NCBI RefSeq assembly: GCF_001653195.1
Contig: NZ_JXBB01000001.1
Coordinates: forward strand, 248,001 to 312,000
Origin: Hydrogenibacillus schlegelii
GTDB lineage: Bacteria; Bacillota; Bacilli; Thermicanales; DSM-22653
Direction of reading: 5' to 3'
Length of the DNA stretch: 64,000 nt
Notes under the pieces: generated by a model
What the model saw: the letters and a program-made list of their open reading frames with translations, nothing else
Databases searched by the model: none
What the model was told of the DNA's origin: nothing
Made by a program: the position numbers and the translations under genes
Shown: piece after piece, positions 43,613-52,921 of the stretch
Layout of the letters: the number at the start of each line of letters is the position of its first letter
How positions within the stretch are numbered: the first letter of the stretch is position 1

Positions 43613-43884
43613 CACGGGGCGCGCGAAATGTCCGATGAGGCGCGCCAACGGCATTTTTCCGCGCGCGAAGAGCAGCGTTCCGTTCGATGGGAACATGCGG
43701 ATCGATGGATGAAACCGCCGGTTCACCCCGCTTTCGGCCGCATCCGGCCGCCCAGACGCGGCCCCTTCGGGGCGGCCCGAAACGACGCCGCCGGCCGAAA
43801 CGCCCCCGCCGCGGGCGAAGCCCCCTTACCGCCGACCGAACCGCCCCGCGCGGCCGGAACCTCGCTGCCGTCGGCCGAAGCCCC
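43613..43884. other. No gene seen
   Basis: GC-rich interval between the LytTR regulator gene and the actP promoter. I see no gene and no clear terminator for the regulator operon. Confidence 0.5.
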
Positions 43885-44619
43885 CTACCGCCGGCCGAGG
43901 CGATCGAACAGCGCCTTGGCCGCGCCGCGGCTCACCGGGATGGGGGGGTGGTTCGCGTCTTTGAGGTACACCGTGTAGGCGCCGTTGGCCCACGGCTCGA
44001 TGCTGTCGACGTAGTCGAGGTTGAGGAGAAAGCTCCGGTGGACGCGCAAAAACGGACCGCCCTGCAGCCGTTCCTCGAGCTCGGCCAGCGCCATCCGGCT
44101 TCGGATCGGCCCCCGAAGCGTGTGAACCACGATCTCCCGCTCTTTCCGCTCCGCGTAGAGGATCTCCTTCGGATCGAGGACGACGTACCGTTCCCCGTCG
44201 TCGACGAGGAGCTTTCCCGCCGGCGCCGACGACGTGCTCCGCTCTCGAAGCCGCGCTTTCAGTCGCCGAAGGGCCCGCTCGACCCGGGCGGCGTCGTACG
44301 GCTTTAAAAGATAATCGACCGCCTCCAGGTTAAACGCCTCGAGGGCATACCGCTCGTACGCTGTCGTAAACACGACGAGAGGCGCCGCTTCGGCGCCGTG
44401 CCGGGCGATCCAGCGCTCCAGCGCCTGAAGCCCCGAACGCCGGGGCATCTCGATGTCGAGAAAGAGCGCGTCCGGCCGGTGTCGGGAAAGGAGATCGAAC
44501 AGCGTCTCGCCGTCTTCCGCCTCGCCGACGACGACCACCTCCGGATCCCGGGCGAGCACCTCCAAAAGCTCTTCCCGGGCGAGGGGCTCATCCTCGGCCA
44601 CGATCGCCCGAAGCTTCAC
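43885..44619 (-). CDS. LytTR-family response regulator
   Basis: A 244-residue regulator. The N-terminal receiver domain has the acidic pair in AEDEP, the phosphoacceptor Asp in LFLDIEMP near residue 55 and Lys in LLKPYD near 106. The C-terminal LytTR DNA-binding domain runs from about 140 (EILYAERKEREIVVHT, FLRVHRSFLLNL). The GTG at 44619 follows GAAAGGAGGGGGACG. The start is 14 bases after the kinase gene. In related systems (LytST, BtsSR, YpdAB) such pairs sense pyruvate or similar acids and turn on a transporter gene. Confidence 0.88.
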   Translation of the reverse strand: MKLRAIVAEDEPLAREELLEVLARDPEVVVVGEAEDGETLFDLLSRHRPDALFLDIEMPRRSGLQALERWIARHGAEAAPLVVFTTAYERYALEAFNLEAVDYLLKPYDAARVERALRRLKARLRERSTSSAPAGKLLVDDGERYVVLDPKEILYAERKEREIVVHTLRGPIRSRMALAELEERLQGGPFLRVHRSFLLNLDYVDSIEPWANGAYTVYLKDANHPPIPVSRGAAKALFDRLGRR

Positions 44620-44632
44620 CGTCCCCCTCCTT

Positions 44633-46450
44633 TCACCGCCGTGCGGCCGGCGTCTCCGGCGGACGGAAGTCCGGCCTTTCGGCGGGAAGCCAGAAGCGAA
44701 CCGCGGCCCCACCCTCCGACCGATTTTCGATCCGGAGCCCGGAGGCCGGGCCCAGCCGGCGCCGAAGCCGGGCGTCGACGTTTTTGAGGCCGATCCCCGT
44801 CCCGGCGGCGCCGAGGGGCCGCTCCTTTTTCCCGCCTCCGGCATCGGCCGACCCGGCAAAAGGCGCTTCGGCGGCCGCCGCCGGATCGAGTTCGCCGGCC
44901 GTTTTCCACGCCGCGAGGAACTTGGGCGGAAACCCGGCCCCATCATCCTCCACCGCCACCAGCACCCCTCCCCGCTCCGGCATCGCCCGAACCGACACCG
45001 TCCCCCCGCCGTCCTTCGCGCGGAGGCCGTGCCGCACGGCGTTTTCCACGAGCGGCTGGATGACGACCGGCGGCAGGACGATCGCGGTCGGATCGACGCC
45101 GGCTTCCACCCGAACCTCGATGCGAATGCGACCGGAAAAACGGGCGTGGACGATCTCGGCGTACGCCCGCACGAAGGCGAGCTCCGCGTCGAGGGTCGCC
45201 CATTCCCGATCGTCGGCGGTGAGGACGTAGCGAAGGACATGGGCGAGATCCACGACGGCCCGCCGGGCCCGTTCCGGGTCGCGGCGGATGAGGGCGTGGA
45301 TCATCGTCAGCGTATTGAACAAAAAATGCGGATGAATCTGCGCCTGGAGCGCCCGGAGCTCCGCCTCCCGGGCGAGCGTCCGGTACCGCTCCGCCTCCAG
45401 GGCCGAAAGCTGTTTCGACAAGAGGCTCCCGATGCCGTGGGCGATGGCCTCCTCCACCGGGCCGATCGCCTCCGGACGGCCGAAGGTGAGGACGAGGAGG
45501 CCGATGGCCTTTTCGCCGGCCTCCACCGGCACGAAGACGTTTGCCCCGTCGACGACCGCCCGGCGGGAAAAAAGCGCTTCCGCCGCCGCCGGGTGCCGGA
45601 GCGCCGAGCCGGCCTGAAGCCCTGCCGGCGGCCGGCCGGCGCTGGCCAGCACCCGGCGTTCGTCCGCCACGGCCGCCCCCTCGAGGCCGAGCTCCCCCTG
45701 AAGCAGTCGGGCGACGTCCTCGGCCCAGGCCGCCGGCTCCGCCCCGGCAACGTGCCGCAAGGCCTTTTCCAGCACCGAAAGCGCCTGCCGCATCTTCCGG
45801 GCGGAGGCCTGCCAGAGCGCCTGCTGAGCGCCCAGGATGATCGCCGAAAAGGCCGCGAGCGCCGCGCCCATGACCCCGACGAGGGGGGGGCCGGCTTCGT
45901 CGGCCCACCGCACCGCCGAGGGCGCATCCCCCCGGGCGACGAGGACGGCGCCGACCTGCACGATCGGAAGCAGCATGCCGACAAAAAAGGCCCGCGCCGG
46001 CACCATAAGCCGCGGCCCCCCGAAAAAGACCGAAAGTCCCCCGGCGACGAGGCCGGCGGCTACGTCGGCCGCCTGAAGCGGTGCCGCACCGATGCCGACG
46101 AGAAGGCGGGCGGCGCCGGCGGCGACGAGGCCGGCGACTCCCCCCACCGCCGGGCCGCCGAGAAGCCCGCCGATCGCCACCGGAATCGGCGCCAGGTCGA
46201 TGACGTACGCCTCCGGCGGAAGCGGCGAATGGAGAAAAAGCGGGACCGGCGACCAGCGGCCGTCGACCGTGACGAGGCCGAAAGCCGTCCCGAGGGCGCC
46301 GAAGGCGCCGAAGAGAAGCCCCTGCAGCGCCCGCAGCCGTCGCCCGGTGACGGGCGCCGCCAGCGGCCGAAGCGGCCGAAGCTCCAGCGCCATCAGGACG
46401 ACGAGGAGAAGAAGCGCCGCCCGCTCGAGAAGCGCCCAAAAAAGCGGCAT
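44633..46450 (-). CDS. LytS-type sensor histidine kinase
   Basis: A 605-residue membrane kinase. The first 220 residues form six or more helices of the 5TM-5TMR_LYT sensor type (VIDLAPIPVAIGGLLGGP and GGVAGLVAAGAARLLVG are recognisable). A GAF-like domain follows at about 260-380. The His_kinase domain then has QAQIHPHFLFNTLTMI with the phosphoacceptor His near 400, and the ATPase domain has QPLVENAVRHGL and GTGIGLKNVDARL. The ATG at 46450 shares its A with the symporter stop (TGATG), so the two are coupled. Coupling to a symporter suggests it senses the transported acid. Confidence 0.9.
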   Translation of the reverse strand: MPLFWALLERAALLLLVVLMALELRPLRPLAAPVTGRRLRALQGLLFGAFGALGTAFGLVTVDGRWSPVPLFLHSPLPPEAYVIDLAPIPVAIGGLLGGPAVGGVAGLVAAGAARLLVGIGAAPLQAADVAAGLVAGGLSVFFGGPRLMVPARAFFVGMLLPIVQVGAVLVARGDAPSAVRWADEAGPPLVGVMGAALAAFSAIILGAQQALWQASARKMRQALSVLEKALRHVAGAEPAAWAEDVARLLQGELGLEGAAVADERRVLASAGRPPAGLQAGSALRHPAAAEALFSRRAVVDGANVFVPVEAGEKAIGLLVLTFGRPEAIGPVEEAIAHGIGSLLSKQLSALEAERYRTLAREAELRALQAQIHPHFLFNTLTMIHALIRRDPERARRAVVDLAHVLRYVLTADDREWATLDAELAFVRAYAEIVHARFSGRIRIEVRVEAGVDPTAIVLPPVVIQPLVENAVRHGLRAKDGGGTVSVRAMPERGGVLVAVEDDGAGFPPKFLAAWKTAGELDPAAAAEAPFAGSADAGGGKKERPLGAAGTGIGLKNVDARLRRRLGPASGLRIENRSEGGAAVRFWLPAERPDFRPPETPAARR

Positions 46451-48048
46451 CAGCCGGACCGCCTCCCGCCCGACGCCGCGTTGGCTTCCGACGCCCCGCC
46501 GGCGTTTTTCTCCGACGGCCAAAGCCCGTGGGCCGCCCGGAAAAACGCCGGCCACGGCGCCGCCGCCCCGCCGGGAAAGAGGCGGCTTCCGACGACGGTC
46601 AAGAGAAAGCCCGCGGAGATCGCCGCCGGAGGAACCCAAGCCCCGCCGGCCGGATGTCCGTAAGCAAAACCCGACCCGACGGCGGCCAGGACGAACCCGC
46701 CGACAAGACCGAAGACGGCGCCGCCCGGCGTAAGCCCCCGCCAGTACAGGAGAAGGAGGAGCGCCGGAAAAAGACTCGAGGCGGCGATGACGAAAAGATA
46801 CGAAATCAGCACCGCGACGTTATCCCCGCCGACGCCGAAGGACGCCGCCGTCGCCGCGAGGCCGACGGCAAGGGCGCTCACCCGGGCCAGGCGGAGCTTG
46901 ACCGCCTCGTCCGCCACGCCGCCCTTCAAGACATGATCGTACAGATCGTGCACGAGGGCCGTCGTCGCCGAAATGACGAGCCCCGTCACCACCGCGAGGA
47001 TCGTCTGAAACGCCAGCGCCGCCACAAAGGCGAACAAAAACACGCCGCCGATCGCCCGGGCGAGCGCCGGAGCGACGAGGTTCCCCCCCTCTTCCGCCAG
47101 CGCGGAAAGCGCCGCCGGCGAAAGGACGCCCCGCGCCGACAGCCCCATCACGAGCGCCAGAAGATAAAATCCGCCGATGACCGCCGCCGCCCACACCACC
47201 GATCGGCGGGCGGCCGTCACCGACGAAACCGTCAGCATGCGCTGGAGGATGTGCGGCAGGCCGGACGTCCCGAACAAAAGACCGAACAACAGCGCCGCCT
47301 GCGCCGGCGGGTCGACGGGAAGCCCCGTCGGCGGGACGAGCGGCTCCAGGCTCGAGCGGCCGGCCGCCGTAAGCGCCGCCCACCCGCCCAAACGGACGAC
47401 CGCGATGAGGGCGATGAGAAGCGAGCCGAAGAGGAGGAGGAGCGTTTTTATAATCTGCACCCAGCTCGTCGCCAGCATCCCGCCGTAAGCGACGTAAACG
47501 GACATGATGAGGCCGATGACGACGACGCCGACGCGAAAATCGAGGCCGAGGAGCAACCGGAGAAGGAGGCCCGACCCGACGAGCTGCGGCAGGAGATAAA
47601 GGAAGGAAATGGCAAACTGCACCCCGGCGACGGCGAACCGGAGGCTCCGGCCCGGAAAACGGGCGGCAAAGACGTCGCCGAGCGAATACCGGCCCAGCCG
47701 GTGCACCGGCTCGGCGATCCAGAAGCCGAAGACGACGTACGATGCGAGAAACCCCGCCGCAAAAAGAAGCCCCAGGTGCCCGTAGAGGGCGATCGCGCCG
47801 GTCGTGCCGAGAAACGACGCCGCGCTGATGTAGTCGCCGGCGATGGCCAGCCCGTTTTGCGCCCCCGAAAGGCGCCGCGCGGCGGTGAAAAACCGAAGCG
47901 TCGTCGGCTGCCGTTCCGCCGCCCAGTGAGTGATGACGAGGGCGCTTGCCAGCATCGCCAAAAAGAGGCCGAACGTCGTCGCCACCTCGCCCGGGACGCC
48001 GAGGGCGGCCGATGCACCCAACGCCTCTAAGACGAACTCCTTTGCCAC
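46450..48048 (-). CDS. Solute:sodium symporter (SSS family)
   Basis: A 532-residue paralogue of ActP with about 13 helices. LRFFTAARRLSGAQNGLAIA, GDYISAASFLGTTGAIALYG and LLFGTSGLPHILQRMLTV line up with the ActP blocks. Sequence divergence from ActP suggests another monocarboxylate such as pyruvate, lactate or propionate. The GTG at 48048 follows GAAGGGTCGGGC; an in-frame ATG at 48159 is possible but adds a Gly/Asp-rich stretch. It follows a small two-helix protein and is coupled to the LytS-type kinase. Confidence 0.85.
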   Translation of the reverse strand: MAKEFVLEALGASAALGVPGEVATTFGLFLAMLASALVITHWAAERQPTTLRFFTAARRLSGAQNGLAIAGDYISAASFLGTTGAIALYGHLGLLFAAGFLASYVVFGFWIAEPVHRLGRYSLGDVFAARFPGRSLRFAVAGVQFAISFLYLLPQLVGSGLLLRLLLGLDFRVGVVVIGLIMSVYVAYGGMLATSWVQIIKTLLLLFGSLLIALIAVVRLGGWAALTAAGRSSLEPLVPPTGLPVDPPAQAALLFGLLFGTSGLPHILQRMLTVSSVTAARRSVVWAAAVIGGFYLLALVMGLSARGVLSPAALSALAEEGGNLVAPALARAIGGVFLFAFVAALAFQTILAVVTGLVISATTALVHDLYDHVLKGGVADEAVKLRLARVSALAVGLAATAASFGVGGDNVAVLISYLFVIAASSLFPALLLLLYWRGLTPGGAVFGLVGGFVLAAVGSGFAYGHPAGGAWVPPAAISAGFLLTVVGSRLFPGGAAAPWPAFFRAAHGLWPSEKNAGGASEANAASGGRRSG

Positions 48049-48155
48049 GCCCGACCCTTCCCCGCCGACGATTCCCGTACCGACGCCGATCATCTCCCTG
48101 CCGTCGACCCGCTTCCCGAAACCGACATCATCCCCATCGTCATTGACGTCAACCT

Positions 48156-48422
48156 TCAATCTGTTCTAGATCCGCCGCTCCCATCCGGCGCCGGCATCCG
48201 CCCCGTGGACGCCGGCGCCGGGTGCGCCGCGGCGAACGATCGCTCTTCCCGGCCGCTCAGCGCGGCCTCCAGCGCCAAAAGTCCCACGGTGAGAACCATC
48301 ACCCCGATCACCGCGCCGGGGCGACCGCCGGTCCACGGAAGTCCGCCGTAGATCACGAAATAGGCGCCGCCCAGCGCCGTCCGCCGCCAAAACCGGCGTC
48401 TTAAGCCCCCTTCCGTCAACAT
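48156..48422 (-). CDS. Small two-helix membrane protein, DUF485-like position
   Basis: An 88-residue protein with two short hydrophobic segments (TALGGAYFVIYGGLPW and AVIGVMVLTVGLLALEAAL). The preceding RRRFWRRT resembles the basic stretch before helix 1 in DUF485 and DUF4212 partners of symporters. GAGGTGGGGG precedes the ATG at 48422. It stands directly before the SSS symporter, just as DUF485 stands before ActP. I could not place it in a named family; a partner role is inferred from position and topology. Confidence 0.6.
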   Translation of the reverse strand: MLTEGGLRRRFWRRTALGGAYFVIYGGLPWTGGRPGAVIGVMVLTVGLLALEAALSGREERSFAAAHPAPASTGRMPAPDGSGGSRTD

Positions 48423-48775
48423 CCCCCACCTCGCCCGGTTGGATCTTCCGCCTGCGGCCGAAGACATTCGCGCTCGGCCGGAATCTCCGCATCCGGCCGA
48501 AAAATTTGTGCCGATGAGCCGCCACACCGGCGCCAGACCGCCGGCCCCCCGCCGGATCGCCGGACTGGATTCAATTTTCCGTTAACACCTTCGACGCCGG
48601 AAGCCGCCCACGGCTTCCGAATGCCGGCTTCCGGCCGAGGTCAACGTCCTCGCCGCCTTCGGGACCGGCCACGAAAACGACAACCCGACGTCCCACCCAA
48701 TCGGCACACCGCGCCGTCAGAAACGACAAAACCGCGCCGCGAGCCCCCCGCGCCCGGTCCGAAGCCGGCTTTCCC
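48423..48775. other. No gene seen
   Basis: About 350 GC-rich bases between trxA and the symporter operon. All frames read like shadow sequence. I found no clear promoter. Confidence 0.45.
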
Positions 48776-49099
48776 TCATGCGAGGTGCTTTTCAATCGCC
48801 CGGACGAAATTCGGCTTCGGCTGAAAGCCGACGATTCGCTCGACGACCTCGCCGTTTTTAAAGAATAAAAGCGTCGGGATGCCCATGATGCCGAAGCGGC
48901 TCGGCGTATCCGGGTTTTCGTCGACGTTGAGCTTGACCACCTGAATTCGTCCGGCGTACTCCTCGTCCAGCTGCTCGAGGATCGGCGCAATCATCCGGCA
49001 CGGGTGGCACCACTCCGCCCAGAAGTCGACGATGACAAGCCCCTCTGCCTGCTCCACATCCCGGACAAAATCGGCATCGGTCGTCTGTTTGATGGCCAT
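48776..49099 (-). CDS. trxA: Thioredoxin with WCHPC active site
   Basis: A 107-residue thioredoxin. The fold is complete: [20 protein letters not shown], the active site, [32 protein letters not shown], the cis-Pro loop IPTLLFF and [16 protein letters not shown]. The active site reads WCHPC rather than the normal WCGPC, so a His sits between the cysteines. This should raise the redox potential. AAGGAAAGGCC precedes the ATG. In B. subtilis trxA lies between etfA and uvrC, and here it occupies the equivalent place with insertions on both sides. Confidence 0.92.
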   Translation of the reverse strand: MAIKQTTDADFVRDVEQAEGLVIVDFWAEWCHPCRMIAPILEQLDEEYAGRIQVVKLNVDENPDTPSRFGIMGIPTLLFFKNGEVVERIVGFQPKPNFVRAIEKHLA

Positions 49100-49284
49100 G
49101 GCCTTTCCTTGCCTCCCCCTCGCATGGTCCGTTCGATCGGCATGCCGGCTCCTCCGCAGACCCGCGCGACCGCCGCTCACCCCGGCCCTTCACCGGCACG
49201 CTCGCCCCTCATGATAGCAGATTTCATTCGGAAAGCCAACGAACACCGCCCGGTCCGAAGCCCGGACCGGGCGGCCGTTTTCAT

Positions 49285-50028
49285 TCAGGCCGAATTGGCC
49301 TCATCCGCCGAGATACGCCGCCTGAACCCGCGGATCGCCCTTAAGCGACCGGCAGTCGCCGGAGAGAGCGATGCGGCCGTTTTCCGGCCGTTTTCCAGCA
49401 CGTACGCCCGGTGGCAGACGTCGAGGGCGAGGGCGACGTTTTGCTCGACGATGAGCATCGTGAGCCCTTCCTTCCGGATCGCCTCCAGCGCCGCATAAAT
49501 ATCGTCGACAACCTTCGGCGCAAGTCCGAGGGATGCCTCGTCGATCATAAGGAGCTTCGGCCGGCTCATGAGCGCCCGGGCGATGGCGAGCATCTGCTGC
49601 TGGCCGCCGGAGAGCGTCCCGGCCTCCTGCGCCGAACGCTCTTTCAAAATCGGGAAGAGCGCATACACCCGCTCAAGGGACTCGGCAAGGTGTGCCCTCG
49701 CCTCCCGGGTCATCGCCCCGACGTCGAGGTTTTCCCGCACCGTCATCCCCGGAAAAAGGCGCCGCCCCTCCGGCACGTGGGCGATCCCGAGCCGGGCGAT
49801 CGCATCCGGCGAAAGCCGCCCGAGGTCCTGCCCCGAAAACCGGATCGTCCCCCGGAACCGCCGGACGAGGCCCGAGACGGCGTTTAAAAGCGTCGTCTTC
49901 CCGGCGCCGTTCGCCCCGACGAGGGCGACGATCTCGCCGGATTTCACCTCGAGGTCGACATCCCAAAGGACGGTCACATCCCCATACCCGGCGGAAAGGC
50001 CGGCGATCTTAAGGAGCGCCTCACGCAT
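49285..50028 (-). pseudogene. livF: Branched-chain amino acid ABC ATPase LivF, 3' end frameshifted
   Basis: The ATPase core is intact: Walker A GANGAGKTT, signature LSGGQQQM, Walker B LLMIDEAS and switch His-region QNVALALDV. The end is not. The 11-bp tandem duplication ggccgttttcc (49375-49396) shifts the frame, so the protein ends KTAASLSPATAG onward. Removing one copy restores ENGRIALSGD, CRSLKGDPRVQAAYLGG and a stop at about 49306, the normal LivF ending. The lesion alters only the last 40 residues, but the neighbouring livG is truncated and no livH, livM or binding protein is present, so the system is dead. Confidence 0.8.
49375..49396. repeat. 11-bp tandem duplication in livF
   Basis: ggccgttttcc occurs twice in direct succession. 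It causes the livF frameshift and is typical of replication slippage. Confidence 0.9.
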
Positions 50029-50490
50029 GACGCCGCTCCCCCAGGTACGCCCGGACGACGTCCGGATGCCGGGTGACCTCCTCCGGCGTCCCCGCCGCGA
50101 TCGTCCGGCCGAAGTTCAGGGCCAGCGCCCGCGTGGCGACCCCGAGGACGACCTTCATGATGTGCTCCACCATGAGGATCGTCACCCCGCTTTCTTTCAG
50201 CGTCCGGATGAGCGCCATCACCGCTTCCACCTCTTTCGGGTTGAGCCCGGCGGCAACCTCATCCAGGAGAAGAAGCTTCGGCTCCGTCGCCAGCGCCCGA
50301 GCGACTTCAAGCCGCTTCCGTCCGGCGATCGGAAGCGTCCGAGCCTCCTCATGCCGCCGCTCATAAAGTCCGGTGAGCGCGAGCACCTCGAGCGCCCGCC
50401 GCTCTGCCACCTCCCGCCGGCGGGTATGCAAAAAGGCGCCGACCATCACATTTTCCAGCACCGTCATCCGCCGGAGCGGGACGGTCTTCG
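50021..50490 (-). pseudogene. livG: LivG ABC ATPase, 5' half missing
   Basis: The minus strand carries only the C-terminal 150 residues of LivG: LRRMTVLENVMVGAFLHTRR, then IAGRKRLEVARALATEPKLL, LLDEVAAGLNP and ILMVEHIMKVVLGVATRAL to the end. Walker A and the first 100 residues are absent. The break near 50,490 abuts a plus-strand dctP fragment, so a deletion or inversion joined two unrelated genes here. The 3' end overlaps the livF start by eight bases, as in working liv operons. Confidence 0.8.
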
Positions 50491-50504
50491 GACGCTTCTC
50501 TTCT

Positions 50505-50956
50505 GGCACAGCGGCCTGAAGCAGATCACGACGAACGTCCGACCGGTTCTCTGGCCGGAAGATTTCCGCGGTCTCGTCTTCCGCCGCATGCAAAGCTCGA
50601 CGATCGCCCGCTACCTCGAGCTCCTCGGCGCCCGGACGGTGCCGGCGCCGTTTAACCAGACTTACCTCGGCTACCCCGTCCTCGTGAACGACGCCTTTTG
50701 GCGCCGCCTTCCGCCGGACGATCGGGCGATCCTCCTGAAGGCTCTCGAGGAAGCCGGTGCCTATGAGCTCCGCCTCATCCGGGAGCTCGAAGCCCGGGCG
50801 CTGAAGGAAATGGCCGCCTCGGGCCTCCGCATTCACCGGCTCACCGCCGACGAGCGAACCGCCTGGGAGCAGGCGGTGGCGCCGCTCTACGACGAGGTGG
50901 CGGTCCGAATGCCGCCTCCCCTGCGGGCGTTCGTCGAAGCGCGCAAACCCCGCTGA
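50505..50956 (+). pseudogene. TRAP transporter binding protein DctP fragment
   Basis: A C-terminal fragment in one frame: GLKQITTNVRPVLWPEDFRG resembles the DctP hinge (ITTNxRPVxxPEDxKG). It runs to GARTVPAPFN, then jumps to YPVLVNDAFWRRLPPDDRAI and the family's C-terminal helices. The roughly 110 N-terminal residues, including the signal peptide, and a central segment are missing. No TRAP membrane genes are nearby. It is a remnant. Confidence 0.65.
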
Positions 50957-51055
50957 TCGGTCCCTTCCGCTCCGAGCGGCCGATCTCCTCTGCCGCTGAA
51001 CGGGCCGAAGCGAAGGGAGCTGACCGGAAAGCCAGACCGGGCGACCGAAATCGGC

Positions 51056-51086
51056 AAAAAAGCGGCCGGAGCCTGGCTCCGGCCGC
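51056..51086 (-). terminator. etfBA operon terminator
   Basis: Stem GCGGCCGGAG/CTCCGGCCGC followed on minus by six Ts, 60 bases past the etfA stop. Confidence 0.85.
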
Positions 51087-51145
51087 GTTTGGTATCCGGC
51101 TTCTTTGGGGATCCGGCCTCTTTTGTCCTCCTTCCGGGACCGCGG

Positions 51146-52120
51146 TTATGAGACCTTGACCTTCTTGAATTCCTCGATCAGGATCGGCACGACCTCGAAC
51201 AGGTCGCCGACGATGCCGTAGTCCGCCACCTGGAAGATCGGAGCCTCGGGATCTTTGTTGATGGCGACGATCACCTTCGACCCCGACATGCCGGCGAGGT
51301 GCTGGATGGCGCCGGAGATGCCGGCGGCGATGTAGAGGTCCGGCGTGACGACTTTCCCCGTCTGGCCGATCTGGAGGGCGTAATCGGCGTAGCCGGCGTC
51401 ACACGCCCCGCGGGAGGCGCCGACGGCGCCGCCGAGAACGTCGGCGAGCTCCCGAAGCAGCCTAAACCCTTCCTCTCCTTTCGTGCCGCGGCCGCCGGCG
51501 ACGACGACGCGGGCTTCCGCAAGGTCGACGCCCTGGGCCGTCTTTTTCACGACCTCCCGGACGATCGAGCGAAGGTCTTTGAGGTCCACGGCGAGCCGTT
51601 CGACCGGCGCCGTCCGGCCGGCGGCTTCGTCCGGCAGCGGCAGGTTGTTCGGCCGGATCGAAAGGACCGCCGGGCGGTCGGTAAACGTCCGCACTTCAAA
51701 GGCCTTGCCGGCGTAGATCGGCCGGACGATCCGGACTTCGCCGCCTTCGGACCGCACGTCGACGGCGTCGCTCACCATGCCGGCGCCGAGGCGGGCGGCG
51801 AGCCGGGGCGCCACGTCGCGGCCGATCGCCGTGTGACCGAAGACGATCACCTCCGGCGCTTCCCGCTCGACGACCTGAAGAAGCGCCTGGAGATACGCGT
51901 CGGGCGTGTACGCGCCAAGAGATTCGTGCTCGACGATGACGATTCGGTCGGCGCCCCGCCGGCCGAGGGCGGCGGCCGGCTCGTCCAGGCCGCCGGCGCC
52001 GAGGAGGACGGCGATCACCTCCGACGGTTCAAATCGCCGGCCCGCCGTGATCGCCTCCAGCGCCACCTGCCGCAGGGCGCCGCCTTTGACTTCTGCTACG
52101 ACGAGGGCTTTCCCCGCCAT
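51146..52120 (-). CDS. etfA: Electron transfer flavoprotein alpha subunit
   Basis: A 324-residue EtfA. The N-terminal domain has [20 protein letters not shown]. The C-terminal FAD domain has [43 protein letters not shown], split here as QIGQTGKVV and [18 protein letters not shown], and [12 protein letters not shown]. With EtfB it takes electrons from acyl-CoA dehydrogenases. It follows etfB by about 40 bases. Confidence 0.95.
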   Translation of the reverse strand: MAGKALVVAEVKGGALRQVALEAITAGRRFEPSEVIAVLLGAGGLDEPAAALGRRGADRIVIVEHESLGAYTPDAYLQALLQVVEREAPEVIVFGHTAIGRDVAPRLAARLGAGMVSDAVDVRSEGGEVRIVRPIYAGKAFEVRTFTDRPAVLSIRPNNLPLPDEAAGRTAPVERLAVDLKDLRSIVREVVKKTAQGVDLAEARVVVAGGRGTKGEEGFRLLRELADVLGGAVGASRGACDAGYADYALQIGQTGKVVTPDLYIAAGISGAIQHLAGMSGSKVIVAINKDPEAPIFQVADYGIVGDLFEVVPILIEEFKKVKVS

Positions 52121-52162
52121 GCTTTCCCCTCCCGTCGCGGTTGTCGTTTGCGTTCGACGCCC

Positions 52163-52921
52163 TCAGACGACCTTCGCTTCTTCCCGAAGCAGCCGGACGA
52201 GCTCCCGGGCCGCCTCTTCCGCGGTGCCGCCGAGGATCTTCCCGGCCTCTCGCTTCGGCGGCGCGAACCGGTCGACGACGGTGGTTTTTTCTGCCCGCTC
52301 GACGCCGAGATCGGCCGGCGAAATCCGTTCCAGCGGCTTTTTCTTCGCCTTCATGATCCCCGGAAGCGACGGATAGCGGGGGTCGTTCAGCCCCTGCTGG
52401 GCCGTCACCAGAAGCGGAAGTTCTGCCTCGACGATCTCCACGTCGCCTTCGGCGTCCCGTTCGGCCCGCACCTTCCGTCCGTCGACGGAAAGCTTCAGCA
52501 CCGCGCCGATGTGGTTCAGGCCGAGCCGCTCGGCGACCCGGAGGGCCACCTGACCGCCGCCGTTGTCGACGGAGAAATAACCGGCCAGAAGGAGGTCCGG
52601 CGCTTCTTTTTCCACCACCCGGGCGAGGACGTCGGCGACGAAGGCCTCGTCGACCGGCGGCGCCTCCGCTTCGACGAGGATCGCCCGGTCCGCGCCCATG
52701 GCGAGGGCCTTCCGGAGCGCCTCTTCGACCCGGGGCGGCCCGTAGCTTAAGACGACGACTTCCGCCTCCCCGGCTTCCTTGATCCGGATCGCTTCTTCGA
52801 CGGCGTACTCGTCGTACGGGTTGATGATGAACTGGACGCCGTCTTCTTTGATCCGTCCCCCTTCGACGACGACTTTTTCTTCCGTGTCAAACGTCTGCTT
52901 CATGAGGACGATGATCTTCAT
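52163..52921 (-). CDS. etfB: Electron transfer flavoprotein beta subunit
   Basis: A 252-residue EtfB, starting MKIIVLMKQTFDTEEKV. INPYDEYAVEEAIRIKE is the conserved region near residue 35, and LLAGYFSVDNGGGQVALRVA is the nucleotide-binding loop near 105. The typical DxGQVG motif appears as DNGGGQV. The recognition-loop region is present. It starts inside the 3' end of fadR (35-base overlap), so the fadR-etfB-etfA genes form one operon. Confidence 0.94.
   Translation of the reverse strand: MKIIVLMKQTFDTEEKVVVEGGRIKEDGVQFIINPYDEYAVEEAIRIKEAGEAEVVVLSYGPPRVEEALRKALAMGADRAILVEAEAPPVDEAFVADVLARVVEKEAPDLLLAGYFSVDNGGGQVALRVAERLGLNHIGAVLKLSVDGRKVRAERDAEGDVEIVEAELPLLVTAQQGLNDPRYPSLPGIMKAKKKPLERISPADLGVERAEKTTVVDRFAPPKREAGKILGGTAEEAARELVRLLREEAKVV

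Noticed and set aside
49246-49274. Inverted repeat CCGCCCGGTCC/GGACCGGGCGG as a terminator
   Set aside because: No proper T-run on either side, and it does not follow a gene in the direction needed.
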